A stretch of 64,000 nucleotides of DNA from an uncultured Clostridia bacterium (GCA_947624655.1 CANQLH010000001.1:1-64000); one strand, 5' to 3'. Shown: positions 28,742 to 37,490, counted from the stretch's first letter. Numbers and translations: made by a program. Notes: a model not told the origin generated them from the letters alone.

Positions 28742-31700
28742 TTATTTATTTCTTCTTTTGATAAATCCATATAATCCCATTATTGCTAATGAAATTGCTG
28801 ACATTCCTGCAATTACTTTTAATAATGTTTGATTTCTATTATCACTTGTTTTTGGAGTTTCTATTGGTGCATTTTCAAATTCAAAACTATAAGCATTATC
28901 ATCATTTTCTTCTATTAAGTTTCCTTTTACAAATACACCTTTATCATTTATTTCTACTTTAACAATTTCAGTAGATAGATTATAATTTGTTGGTGCTTGT
29001 AATTCTTTGATATAATATTCTCCATACCTTAAATCTTCAAACATTACAAATCCATCTTCTTTATTTGCTTGTACTTCTTTGATAAGTTTAGTGCATTCTT
29101 GATCCTCATAAATTCCAAAAGTAAATTTATCTTTTATTACTTCTTTTGTCTTACTATCTATTTTTACTACTTTAATGTCTTTCAATATAGGCATATCTTT
29201 CATTTCGATTTTTTGTGTTTCTTTATCTTCTGATACAACAAACTCGATTTCTTCTGTTAATTCGTAGCCATAAGGTGCTGTAACCTCAACTAATTTATAA
29301 GTTTTATTTTCTTCTAGTCCTCTCACTTTGTGAGGCTCTTTTGTTGATGTCCACTCATCTACAATATTATCATCTTCATCTAAAACTTTTAGTTCTGCAC
29401 CCTCTAATTCTTCGCCAGTTACTAAATCTGTTTTTACTACTTCTACTACTTTGTCTATCATCACAACTTTTTGTGTTTCTTTATCATTTGTTACTGTAAA
29501 TTCAATGCTAGTTGCTTTTACATATCCGTCTATTGAAATTTCTTCTGTTAGTACATAGGTTTCTCCCTCAATTAAGCCACTAACTTTATGACTTTCTGTT
29601 GTAGAAACCCATTTATCTACAATATTTTTTGTCTTTTTACTTGTTACTACTAATGTTGCACCCTCTAATTCGTTTCCTGCAATATCTTCTTTTGAAACTT
29701 CTAATACTTTATCTATCATTTCGACTTTTTGTGTTTCTTTGTCGCTTGTTACTGTAAACTCTACACTATTTGAAACCACATAGCCATCTGGTGCATAATC
29801 TTCTACTAGGGTGTATGTTTCTCCCTCTGTAAGTCCTTTAATTTTGTGTGATTCTTTTGTAGATACCCAACTGTCAACAATTTGTCCATCTTTATCAAGA
29901 ACTTTTAATTCTGCACCCTCAATCTCGTTTCCTCCGATGTCTTTTTTTGACATCTCTACTACTTTATCTATCATTTTAATTGTTTGAATTTCTGATATAT
30001 TTTGTACTGTAAATTGAATTTCTGTAGCTTTTACATAACCGTCTGGTGCAATTTCTTCTCTTAAAATATAAGTTTCTCCAACTTTTAGTCCCTCTATTGT
30101 ATGAGCTTCTTGTGTTGATGTCCAACTATCAATAACTGTATTATTTTTATCTAATATTGTTAGTTTTGCTCCAACAAGTTCTTTTTCTCCTGTTACATCT
30201 TGTTTTGAAATTTTTATTTCAGTAGTTTTGTTTTCAATGTTTAGTTCTACAACATATTCTTTTGTTTTTGTATCAGTTTGCGTAAATACAACTTTGTGTT
30301 CTGTTTCATCTAATACTGCACCATCTATTGTTGTAAGTTCTTTTAAGTGATATTTTCCCATTGGTAAATCTGTAACTGTTAATGTTCCGTCTTTATTTAA
30401 GTTATATGTTCCTATAACTTTTCCTTTTTCATAAATGACAGAGCCATCTGCATAATCAATTACATCTTCATCTACAACTAACTCAAAAGATATTTTAGTG
30501 TAATCAATATTCTTTATTAAGGTCTTATCTACATTTTTTCTTAAATCAACTGATTTATTTAGTTTTATTGTTCCAGTTGGTTGTTGATTTTGTGCTGTTA
30601 CTGTAATCCAAGCATCAAAATCTTTATCATAATTTAATGTTTTGTTTCTATTATTAACTTCAAATCTTAATTCTCCATCAAGTTGTATAAATCCTGTTGG
30701 AATTTTGATTTCTTCTACCTTATAAGTTCCTGCTTCTAATTTTGTTTCTGTTCTTGCAACACCTTTTTTATCGGTTGTCCAACTATCAAAATATTGATTT
30801 CCAACTTTACATTGTACTCTGTCCCATTCATTATTTTCATTTAATTTATATAATGAAAATGTTGCATTAGAGTATGTTACATATTTTCCTGTATCTTTAT
30901 CTTTCTTTTCTAACTTAATGTAAGCCTCAAATGGTAAATCATTTTCTACTAATTCTTTAATAGGTGTTTTACTATTTCTATCTATTGTTACATAGAATTG
31001 TTCAACTGTTTCTATTTCTGGAGATGGTGTATAAGTTTCATTTACTGTGTACTCTCCATAAGCCAATAGTCCAGAAATTCCGTGTCCGTTTGTTCCTGTT
31101 CTAAATATTGAATACTCATCTTCTGCAAACTCGTTTAGATGTTTTTTAGCTTCATCAAAACTTCCGTAAAAATCAACATATTTACTCAATATTGCTGTAA
31201 ACTCTGCATCTGCAACTACTTCTGCAGTAGTATTATCATTTGTTGTAACTTTAATAACTTCAAATGGTGCTTTTTCTACTGTATTTGTTGCTGTACCTGT
31301 AATTTCTATTACTTTTGTACTGCTATCTTTATATGAAAACTCAAAATCATAAATTTTATTGTCTTTTGTATAACCTGTTGGTACTATGGTTTCCTTTGCA
31401 TAATATTTTCCCATTGGTAGTCCTGTTAGCATACTTCCATCTATACTTAATTCTGCAGGTGTAGTATTGTTTGTTATTTTAATACTTGCAACTCCATATT
31501 CATTGAAAGTAAATTTAGCAATTTGTTCATCTTGTTCAAAATATTTTACTGTTCCTGCAACATTTGTAATTTTTTCTTTTGCATATAGTGTATATTCTGT
31601 TCCTTTAAGTGTTGCATCTCCGTGATGGCTTGTTCCATCAACTCTATTTTTGTTTCCTGTTTCTTTATCTGTCTTTTCAATAATTAAGTTTCCTGTTGGC

Positions 31701-33187
31701 TCTTCATTTTCTACTGTAACACTTCCATAAATAACATTTGTGTTTTGGTCTTTATACTTTAAATTAACTTCTTTTTCTTCCGTATTTAATAAATATCCTT
31801 TTGGTACTTCGATTTCCTTTACTTTATATTTTCCTAAAGGCAATCCAGATTTGTTTGCAACTCCTGTACTATTTGTTGTAATTGTTGCTACTACATCACC
31901 TTTTGAATAGTGTTTTACTGTTTTTGCAACATTATATATATCTTCATTTGCTATTATATTGAATTTTGCATTTTGTACTTTATCGCCATTTGTATTCGTT
32001 TTTGTTACTGTTATACTTCCTGTTGGCTCTGTATTTACTATTGTTTGCGTTGCTGTTTGGTTAGGTTTTACTTCTACTGTATAAGTTTCAGTATTTAATA
32101 AATAACCTGTTGGACTTAATTTTTCTTTTACATAGTAAATTCCTTTTTTCAATTTTTCTATTTTTATTTTTCCGTTTGCTACTGTTACATCACGATTATA
32201 TCCATTTTCTCCTGTTACTGTAAATACTGCTCCATCAACTAAATCTCCATTAGTATTTAGTTTAGATAATTCTAAATTTCCAAAAAGATTTATATTTAAA
32301 CTTAATGACATTGATACAGGATCATTATAGTTCATTGAGTATAATTGATTTTGAACTCCTTGTTTGAATTGGAAGTAAACTGTTGTATCTTTGTCTTGTG
32401 TTCCATCTTTTATAAGTCCCCATTCTTTCATCATACTATCAGTTATTCTTAAATTTTCAATAGCACAATTTTCTCCTACTGTTATTACCATTGTATTTTC
32501 GCCTTTAGTATGTGTGAATCTAATATCATTAGTTGTCGCATTTATACTACAATATTGTGATAATACTCCGTTATTATCTGTAAGTGTTGTACTTTCTCCA
32601 ACTTCAACTGTAACTGTTGTATCTGAAAAACTTGGTTTTGTTTTCATTTGATTCATCTTGTTATTCATTTCTGCTTTGAAAGATTGGTATTGACTTTGAA
32701 TGCTTGAATTTCTAAATGTTGCACTACTTTGTCCTAACGCTTCCCAAATCATTTGTTGCGTAAATACATAATCCATTTTTCTTGCATTCATACCTTCTGC
32801 CATAATTCCTCCGTCAACAACATAATCTCCGTACTTGCTATACCAACCTAAATAAGCTATTTTACTTGCTTCTTTCATTCGTGGGTCTGTTGGTTTTATA
32901 TGTGTAGCTGTGTCAGCTTCTCCTGTGGTAGATTCAACTCCGTGTTCTGCACAAAATACTGTTAATCTTTCGCCAGTTGTTGTACTTACTAATCTTCTTA
33001 TAAGAATACCAACACTTGTTTTATTATCTGTTGTATAAACACCAGAGTCCCATTGACCAGGAACCCAGTTGCCTGTGCCAGAACTTGATACAGCAAATAT
33101 TGGCTGTGCAGAACTAAAAATAGTTAATATCAATAATAGTATTGCTACTATCTTTTTTAGTTTTTTATTGTTTTTTGTTTTTAACAT
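28742..33187 (-). CDS. giant sortase-anchored adhesin with thioester and CnaB domains
   Basis: About 1481 aa from ATG 33187 (GGAGG eight bases upstream). A signal peptide (IVAILLLILTIFSSAQPIFA) is followed by a likely thioester domain, with Cys in LTVFCAEHG and Gln in MIWEALGQ, a pair typical of covalent host-binding adhesins. Then come about a dozen CnaB/SpaA-type domains with recurring EKxxPTGYxL and VxNxEPTG motifs. Four of these, each around 75-80 residues, are near-identical (residues about 1010-1330, ending in DKETQKVEMIDK). The C-terminus has a TPKTSD sorting signal, a hydrophobic helix and KRRNK. The element sortase at 2275 is the probable anchoring enzyme. It likely mediates mating-cell or host attachment. 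Confidence 0.9.
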   Translation of the reverse strand: MLKTKNNKKLKKIVAILLLILTIFSSAQPIFAVSSSGTGNWVPGQWDSGVYTTDNKTSVGILIRRLVSTTTGERLTVFCAEHGVESTTGEADTATHIKPTDPRMKEASKIAYLGWYSKYGDYVVDGGIMAEGMNARKMDYVFTQQMIWEALGQSSATFRNSSIQSQYQSFKAEMNNKMNQMKTKPSFSDTTVTVEVGESTTLTDNNGVLSQYCSINATTNDIRFTHTKGENTMVITVGENCAIENLRITDSMMKEWGLIKDGTQDKDTTVYFQFKQGVQNQLYSMNYNDPVSMSLSLNINLFGNLELSKLNTNGDLVDGAVFTVTGENGYNRDVTVANGKIKIEKLKKGIYYVKEKLSPTGYLLNTETYTVEVKPNQTATQTIVNTEPTGSITVTKTNTNGDKVQNAKFNIIANEDIYNVAKTVKHYSKGDVVATITTNSTGVANKSGLPLGKYKVKEIEVPKGYLLNTEEKEVNLKYKDQNTNVIYGSVTVENEEPTGNLIIEKTDKETGNKNRVDGTSHHGDATLKGTEYTLYAKEKITNVAGTVKYFEQDEQIAKFTFNEYGVASIKITNNTTPAELSIDGSMLTGLPMGKYYAKETIVPTGYTKDNKIYDFEFSYKDSSTKVIEITGTATNTVEKAPFEVIKVTTNDNTTAEVVADAEFTAILSKYVDFYGSFDEAKKHLNEFAEDEYSIFRTGTNGHGISGLLAYGEYTVNETYTPSPEIETVEQFYVTIDRNSKTPIKELVENDLPFEAYIKLEKKDKDTGKYVTYSNATFSLYKLNENNEWDRVQCKVGNQYFDSWTTDKKGVARTETKLEAGTYKVEEIKIPTGFIQLDGELRFEVNNRNKTLNYDKDFDAWITVTAQNQQPTGTIKLNKSVDLRKNVDKTLIKNIDYTKISFELVVDEDVIDYADGSVIYEKGKVIGTYNLNKDGTLTVTDLPMGKYHLKELTTIDGAVLDETEHKVVFTQTDTKTKEYVVELNIENKTTEIKISKQDVTGEKELVGAKLTILDKNNTVIDSWTSTQEAHTIEGLKVGETYILREEIAPDGYVKATEIQFTVQNISEIQTIKMIDKVVEMSKKDIGGNEIEGAELKVLDKDGQIVDSWVSTKESHKIKGLTEGETYTLVEDYAPDGYVVSNSVEFTVTSDKETQKVEMIDKVLEVSKEDIAGNELEGATLVVTSKKTKNIVDKWVSTTESHKVSGLIEGETYVLTEEISIDGYVKATSIEFTVTNDKETQKVVMIDKVVEVVKTDLVTGEELEGAELKVLDEDDNIVDEWTSTKEPHKVRGLEENKTYKLVEVTAPYGYELTEEIEFVVSEDKETQKIEMKDMPILKDIKVVKIDSKTKEVIKDKFTFGIYEDQECTKLIKEVQANKEDGFVMFEDLRYGEYYIKELQAPTNYNLSTEIVKVEINDKGVFVKGNLIEENDDNAYSFEFENAPIETPKTSDNRNQTLLKVIAGMSAISLAIMGLYGFIKRRNK

Positions 33188-33205
33188 TACTTTTTCCTCC
33201 TTAAA

Positions 33206-33235
33206 CAAAAAAAGAACAAGTCTTTAAACTTGCTC
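33206..33235 (-). terminator. intrinsic terminator overlapping the adhesin leader
   Basis: Minus-strand arms GAGCAAGT and ACTTGTTC, loop TTTAAAG, followed by seven T. The T-run ends only a few bases before the GGAGG of the adhesin, leaving no room for a promoter. Confidence 0.8.
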
Positions 33236-33262
33236 TAACTTAATATTTTATTTTTTATAAAA

Positions 33263-33910
33263 CTAATACAAATTTATTGTCCACTTATGACAAATCGCAC
33301 AATCCCATATTTCATAGCCATTTGGTTTATTTTTATAAAATGTTTCATCATCTATTTCATAATTTTCCCATTTATCTTCCCAGTATTTTAATTTATTTTT
33401 ATATACTGCGATTGCTTCTTCTTGGGTATTATACCAATTTTTATTACTATGTTCACATTTCATTGTATTGTTTGTTTTTGTATCAGTTTCCTTATTGCTT
33501 TCTTTATTTTCTATTGATTTATCTTGTTTATTTTTTTCTTGTGTGCTTTCATTTTTCTTTGTTGATGTAGTTTGTGTATTATCTTTTTTTACATCTTGTG
33601 TTTTATTGCTACTTTTCGCAACAATATTTTCTTTTACACTATTGGGTTGAGTAACTTTTTCTTGTTTTACTTGATTTGTTTTTGTTTCTTCTTGTTTTAT
33701 CTCCTCTTGTTTTATATTTTCCTTATTTTCTGTTATTTCTACTGTTACTACTTCGTTATCTGGTTGTTTTGTTTCTACATCTGCAATAATTTCATTTGTC
33801 TTATTCATTACTTGTTCATTTGTATTATTGGTTATCTCACTTTTTCCTATAAAATGACTTGCACATAAACTCGTTATAAACATTAGTGTCATAATAAATA
33901 TTTTTTTCAT
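33263..33910 (-). CDS. secreted hypothetical protein with C-terminal CxxC motif
   Basis: A 215-aa protein from ATG 33910 (GGAGAG site). A signal peptide-like N-terminus (MKKIFIMTLMFITSLCASHF) is followed by a long disordered Lys/Glu/Thr/Gln linker and a compact C-terminal domain. That domain has CEHSNKNWYNTQEEAIAVY and WDCAICHKWTINLY, where Cys/His residues could bind zinc. The lipobox is not canonical. It lies upstream of the adhesin, with a terminator between them, and its function is unknown. Confidence 0.65.
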   Translation of the reverse strand: MKKIFIMTLMFITSLCASHFIGKSEITNNTNEQVMNKTNEIIADVETKQPDNEVVTVEITENKENIKQEEIKQEETKTNQVKQEKVTQPNSVKENIVAKSSNKTQDVKKDNTQTTSTKKNESTQEKNKQDKSIENKESNKETDTKTNNTMKCEHSNKNWYNTQEEAIAVYKNKLKYWEDKWENYEIDDETFYKNKPNGYEIWDCAICHKWTINLY

Positions 33911-33977
33911 ATCTATCACTCTCCTTTGTCTATATCGTACTCTAGTAAAGTATTTAAAACAAATGTGTAAATTCACT

Positions 33978-33998
33978 TTATAGACTTAATTTGCACAT
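33978..33998 (-). other. possible six-residue leader peptide (MCKLSL)
   Basis: ATG TGC AAA TTA AGT CTA TAA is preceded by AAAGGAG at ideal spacing, about 70 bases upstream of the 33910 start. It may be a translated leader, but there is no independent support. Confidence 0.25.
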
Positions 33999-34130
33999 AG
34001 GCAACATCTCCTTTCGCTTTTAGTTTTATATATTTTTAATAAAATATATTTTTATTTAATTATATATTGCTTTTCAGTTAGTATATAGCTAGTATAAAGG
34101 GGGTAGATTGTAAGGAGGGGGAAAATAAAA

Positions 34131-34162
34131 ATTGTATATACATTTTCTATTGTATATACACT
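34131..34162. repeat. two direct repeats of ATTGTATATACA(C/T)T
   Basis: Two copies (34131-34145 and 34149-34162) lie just downstream of parB in a 265-base gene-free stretch (33911-34175). The core GTATATACAT also occurs in the oriT palindrome at 14717-14738. A protein-binding site, for example a partition site, is possible. The rest of this stretch holds an AT-rich promoter-like region and the short leader at 33978. Confidence 0.4.
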
Positions 34163-34175
34163 CCCAACTTTGTAT

Positions 34176-35138
34176 TTATCTATCATAAACCCTTTGTTTA
34201 TTCTGCCATTGTAACTGATACTTTTGTAATAATTTTTCAATAACACTTTCCATTTGTTGTACTGTATAGCCATCTGGAAAATATTTTTTCACTTTTTCAT
34301 AAGTGAATTTTACATTTTCCCTTTGATTTGGTTTTTCTTCATCTAATATTTCATATATTTTTTCTTCTGTAAGAGTTCCTTTCTCACTCTCGGCTCTTAA
34401 TCTTTGTGCTTGTGATGTAGATGGTGTTGCAATAGAAGTTTCCATAGCCTCTAATAGTATTTCTTGTTCCTTATTACTCAAATAAGATATTTCAACTGCT
34501 GGTGCTAAAGCCATTTTCATTTTTTCTTTTTCATTCAGATAGTGATTATCAACAAACTGCAATATATCTGGAATTAGATATGTTAGTCTTATATATCTTC
34601 GTATTTTTTCCCTACTTTCTCCCATTTCTTCTGCAATTACTTCAACTGACCACTTCTGCACAACTTGTGTAGAAGTTAAATCATTTCTTTTTCCCTGTCT
34701 TTTTATAGCTTCTAATTTCATTTTATATGCAAATGCTCGTTCACTTGGTAATATTTCTTCTCTTTGCAAGTTGCTATCTACCATTATAATTGTAGCTTCA
34801 TCATCTGTTAAGTTTCTAATTATACAAGGCATTTCTTCTAGTTGTGCTAATTGACACGCTCTTTTTCTTCTATGTCCTGCCACCATTTCATAAGTTCCAT
34901 TTTCTTTTGGTCTAACAATAGCAGGTACTAACACTCCGTGTTCTTTTATGCTATCAACAGTTTCAAACATCTTTTCATCATCTCTTACTTTAAAAGGGTG
35001 ATTAGGAAAATCAAAAATTTTATTCAAAGGCAAATTCTGTATTCTTTCTAGTTTTTGTGCATCTCTTTCTTCTTGTGTCATAAAAAAATCATCTATCGTA
35101 ACCTTTGGAAAGTGCATTTTTTCTTCGTTCTCTTTCAT
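34176..35138 (-). CDS. parB: ParB/Spo0J-family partition protein
   Basis: A 320-aa DNA-binding protein. The N-terminal nuclease-like/CTPase domain has MVAGHRRKRACQLA (box II) and TIIMVDSNLQREEILPSERA. A helix-turn-helix follows (SVEVIAEEMGESREKIRRYIRL). It binds centromere-like sites and works with ParA to keep the excised element in dividing cells. The start overlaps the end of parA by about 50 bases (or 29 if the internal ATG at 35117 is used). Confidence 0.9.
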   Translation of the reverse strand: MKENEEKMHFPKVTIDDFFMTQEERDAQKLERIQNLPLNKIFDFPNHPFKVRDDEKMFETVDSIKEHGVLVPAIVRPKENGTYEMVAGHRRKRACQLAQLEEMPCIIRNLTDDEATIIMVDSNLQREEILPSERAFAYKMKLEAIKRQGKRNDLTSTQVVQKWSVEVIAEEMGESREKIRRYIRLTYLIPDILQFVDNHYLNEKEKMKMALAPAVEISYLSNKEQEILLEAMETSIATPSTSQAQRLRAESEKGTLTEEKIYEILDEEKPNQRENVKFTYEKVKKYFPDGYTVQQMESVIEKLLQKYQLQWQNKQRVYDR

Positions 35139-35922
35139 CTTCCCTTAACACCTCCTTTGCAAAAGATGAGTAAGCCTCTGCAACTTTACTTGTTTTGTCA
35201 TACGCAAATATGCTTTTCCCTTTTGAAGTGGATTCTGCAGTTTTTATAGCAAATGGTATTTGTGTGTCATACAGTTTCACTATATTCCCGTAATTTGCTT
35301 CTAATTCTTCTCGTATTGTGCTTGGTAATTTTGTTCTTTTATCTACTAATGTTAGCAAAATTCCTCCAACTTTTAAGTCCTTATTTACTTGTCTTTTTAC
35401 TTTTCCAATAATCGTTAATAAGTTTCCCATTCCTTTAGCTGACAGGTATTGACTTTGTACTGGAACAATTACTTGATTAGCAGTTGCTAGTGCATTTGTT
35501 GTTATCATATTAAGTGTAGGCATACAATCAATAATAATATAATCGTATTGACTTCTTAAATCTTCCAAACAACTTTTAATTGCATATTCTCTATTCATAG
35601 CATTTGATAGATTATTTTCTGTCATTGACAAGTTTAAATTTGATGGAATCAAATCTATATGTTCTTTATGATGTAAAATAGATTCTTCTGGTTTTATATC
35701 TTCGCCATCTATATATCTTTCTATGAGTGTAGAAAGTGTAATTGGAATATTATCTTCATCATAAAAGCCCATATATGTTGTTAAATTTGCTTGTGGATCT
35801 GCGTCAACTACTAATACTCTTTTATTATTATTTGCTAATGCGACACCTAAACTAAATGCTGTTGTTGTTTTCCCTACGCCACCCTTTTGATTTGCTATTG
35901 CTATAACATTACATTTTGACAT
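35089..35922 (-). CDS. parA: ParA-family partition ATPase
   Basis: A 277-aa deviant-Walker ATPase: NQKGGVGKTTTAFSLG (residues 11-26), VVDADPQANLTTYMG, IIIDCMPTLNM. Together with ParB it segregates the circular form of the element. The ATG at 35922 follows an AAAGGAGG site. A strong terminator lies about 65 bases upstream, so it may have its own promoter (a TTGAAA box is present at about 35983). Confidence 0.93.
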   Translation of the reverse strand: MSKCNVIAIANQKGGVGKTTTAFSLGVALANNNKRVLVVDADPQANLTTYMGFYDEDNIPITLSTLIERYIDGEDIKPEESILHHKEHIDLIPSNLNLSMTENNLSNAMNREYAIKSCLEDLRSQYDYIIIDCMPTLNMITTNALATANQVIVPVQSQYLSAKGMGNLLTIIGKVKRQVNKDLKVGGILLTLVDKRTKLPSTIREELEANYGNIVKLYDTQIPFAIKTAESTSKGKSIFAYDKTSKVAEAYSSFAKEVLREDERERRKNALSKGYDR

Positions 35923-35989
35923 TGTGAGTTCCTCCTTTCTTTTAATTTGCTTTTACTACTTTGTAATAAAAGCTATGTAGTCTTTCAAA

Positions 35990-36034
35990 TAAAAAAAGCG
36001 AATTGATTACTATATTCATCAACTCGCTTTTTTT
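35990..36034 (-). terminator. intrinsic terminator before parA
   Basis: Minus-strand 15-pair stem AAAAAGCGAGTTGAT / ATCAATTCGCTTTTT followed by T residues. It ends the 36050 gene. Confidence 0.82.
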
Positions 36035-36049
36035 ATAATATTATTAAAA

Positions 36050-36418
36050 TTACCTTAATACTTCTTTCCAATTTTTATTTTTTTCTAAATTTTCTTTCTT
36101 TTTTAATAAATGTTTCAATGCTTGTTCTGTACTCCTTTCACAATGTTCAATCCCAAAATATCTAGCATCTCTTAATTCCTGTTGTCTAATTTTTATATTT
36201 TCTATTTTTTTATCATTAGTATATTCTACCAATGCTTTTGCTAGTTCTTCTTGTTGTTTAATTTCTGGAAAAATTATATTATTATCTAATATTTCCCATT
36301 GTTTGTATCTTAATAAATAACCTAAAAAACCTAATTGTCCGTCTTTATCATACTGATGTAAAACTTCACTATTAAATAATTCTTTTTCATTAAATTTCAA
36401 AACATTATTTTGTTCCAA
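36050..36418 (-). CDS. hypothetical element protein, 122 aa
   Basis: Not recognised. A charged, mostly helical protein (YKQWEILDNNIIFPEIKQQEELAKALVEY). The start is TTG 36418 with GGGAGG at ideal spacing. It lies upstream of parA behind a terminator, so it is in the replication or maintenance end of the element. Confidence 0.6.
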   Translation of the reverse strand: MEQNNVLKFNEKELFNSEVLHQYDKDGQLGFLGYLLRYKQWEILDNNIIFPEIKQQEELAKALVEYTNDKKIENIKIRQQELRDARYFGIEHCERSTEQALKHLLKKKENLEKNKNWKEVLR

Positions 36419-36486
36419 TTTTATTCCTCCCTATAATAATAGAATACTAATTCTATTTGTTTTTTTCAAATGTATAAATTAGTATT

Positions 36487-36792
36487 TTACCTAATATCTC
36501 TATTGTTTTTATGTTTTTGTTTTCTTTCTTGTTCCATTTTTACTTTTGCGTGAATATCTAGTGCTACATCTCCGTCAAAATCTTTGTCTATTGTTACTGT
36601 TCCTTTCTCTAAAAATTCCTTTGACATTTTAAAAACCCCACTATCTATAAAATTATATCTTCCCTCATTATCTTTTCCTGCATACATTACTGTAACTGGT
36701 TGTACTTGTCCTTTATAAATTGGAATATTAACTGTCAAAAAATTTCCACTTTCTAAATTTTCTAAAAAATTTATTGCTTCATCTTCTTTCAT
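36487..36792 (-). CDS. hypothetical element protein, 101 aa
   Basis: An acidic protein with beta-rich central part (FLTVNIPIYKGQVQPVTVMYAGKD) and Lys/Glu tail. No known family. I start at ATG 36792 with GGAG ten bases upstream. The longer ATG start at 36822 has no ribosome site and abuts a terminator. Confidence 0.58.
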   Translation of the reverse strand: MKEDEAINFLENLESGNFLTVNIPIYKGQVQPVTVMYAGKDNEGRYNFIDSGVFKMSKEFLEKGTVTIDKDFDGDVALDIHAKVKMEQERKQKHKNNRDIR

Positions 36793-36822
36793 ATTGTGTT
36801 TTTCTCCTTTCATTTTTGCCAC

Positions 36823-36848
36823 AAAAAAAACGAGTCATAAAACTCGCT
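36823..36848 (-). terminator. short intrinsic terminator
   Basis: Minus-strand CGAGT / ACTCG stem with eight following T, between the 28-codon gene and the 101-aa gene. Confidence 0.65.
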
Positions 36849-36870
36849 TGTGATATTTTATATTTAATTT

Positions 36871-36957
36871 TTATTTTTCTGGTATAACTCTTTCTATATA
36901 ATCTTCAATAATATTTAATATTTCTTCATCATTAGTAAAGTCTTTTTCTTCTTCCAT
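36871..36957 (-). CDS. 28-residue acidic micro-protein
   Basis: MEEEKDFTNDEEILNI then IEDYIERVIPEK. It has an excellent GGAGG site eight bases before the ATG and a terminator after it. Its small size means it could be a leader or a regulator, and no family is known. Confidence 0.5.
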   Translation of the reverse strand: MEEEKDFTNDEEILNIIEDYIERVIPEK

Positions 36958-36984
36958 ATTACATACCTCCGTATTTTTTATCTC

Positions 36985-37125
36985 CAATTTCATTACACGA
37001 ATTTTACACGAATTGGGTCATAAACTTTTTTTGTTCGTTTAGTTTTATTTAGTTTTTTTAGCGTTATTTGGTCATTTTTTACTAAACTAAATAAAACTAA
37101 AAGGGACTAAAAGTGGCTAAATAAA
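36985..37125. repeat. repeat-rich region at the probable element end
   Basis: Contains the direct repeat ACACGAATT (twice), a 16-base inverted repeat TTTAGTTTTATTTAGT / ACTAAATAAAACTAAA, and several ACTAAA units. It lies between the last element gene and the truncated uvrB. Such clusters are typical of recombinase binding at attachment sites, but no integrase gene or second junction is in the window. Confidence 0.45.
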
Positions 37126-37292
37126 GCCATTTCTTCTAGTTGCTATAATAACTGACAAAATACTCCACTGCATTCTCTGGGAAGAACTCTTTGAATTCTG
37201 AATAAAGTTGTCCTGCTAAGGTCTTATTATGTGCTAAAACGAGTGTTGGTTTTTGTACTTTTTCTATTACATTTGCCATAGTGAAGGTTTTT

Positions 37293-37295
37293 CCG
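37293..37295 (-). other. in-frame CGG, +1 frameshift site 15 (UvrB Walker A)
   Basis: TCA CGG AAA becomes TCA GGA AAA, restoring GVTGSGKTFTM, where the Gly is invariant. Confidence 0.93.
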
Positions 37296-37380
37296 TGAGC
37301 CTGTAACACCTAGTAACGTCTGGAATTTCTTTCCTTCTTCTATTCCTTTTGCAAGATATTCTATTGCTTTTGGCTGGTCG

Positions 37381-37383
37381 CCG
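37381..37383 (-). other. in-frame CGG, +1 frameshift site 16 (UvrB TGDQP)
   Basis: ACT CGG CGA becomes ACT GGC GAC, restoring [12 protein letters not shown], an invariant UvrB N-terminal motif. Confidence 0.93.
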
Positions 37384-37460
37384 AGTGGGCTTGTAGTCTG
37401 AATGAATTTTGAACATTGTATTTTTCTCCTTTGTATTTAGTATTTTACCATTTTTTATGC

Positions 37461-37490
37461 AAAAATACAAGGCATTTAAGCCTTGTATTT
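37461..37490 (-). terminator. intrinsic terminator after the RhuM-Fic gene
   Basis: Minus-strand AAATACAAGGC / GCCTTGTATTT with a six-base loop and T-run, between the 37529 stop and uvrB. Confidence 0.85.

Larger units (their letters stand above)
37136..37416 (-). pseudogene. uvrB: uvrB, first 92 codons only (two CGG frameshifts)
   Basis: Starts at ATG 37416 after [17 protein letters not shown], then T-G-D-Q-P-K-A-I after skipping C of CGG 37383, then [16 protein letters not shown] after skipping C of CGG 37295. The Walker A and [16 protein letters not shown] blocks are classic UvrB (excinuclease subunit, normally about 660 aa). Homology stops at EYFVSYY, followed by two foreign codons and TAG. 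The normal next residues would be DYYQPEA. The break at about 37144 coincides with the repeat region, so the gene was probably cut by element insertion, with the rest beyond the other end. Confidence 0.85.

Noticed and set aside
29280-30200. Repeats in the adhesin as a non-coding satellite
   Set aside because: They keep the reading frame and encode four related CnaB domains, so they are protein repeats.
34052-34273. 73-aa open frame overlapping the parB end
   Set aside because: It begins inside parB in another frame, lacks a ribosome site and has biased composition. It is a shadow of AT-rich sequence.
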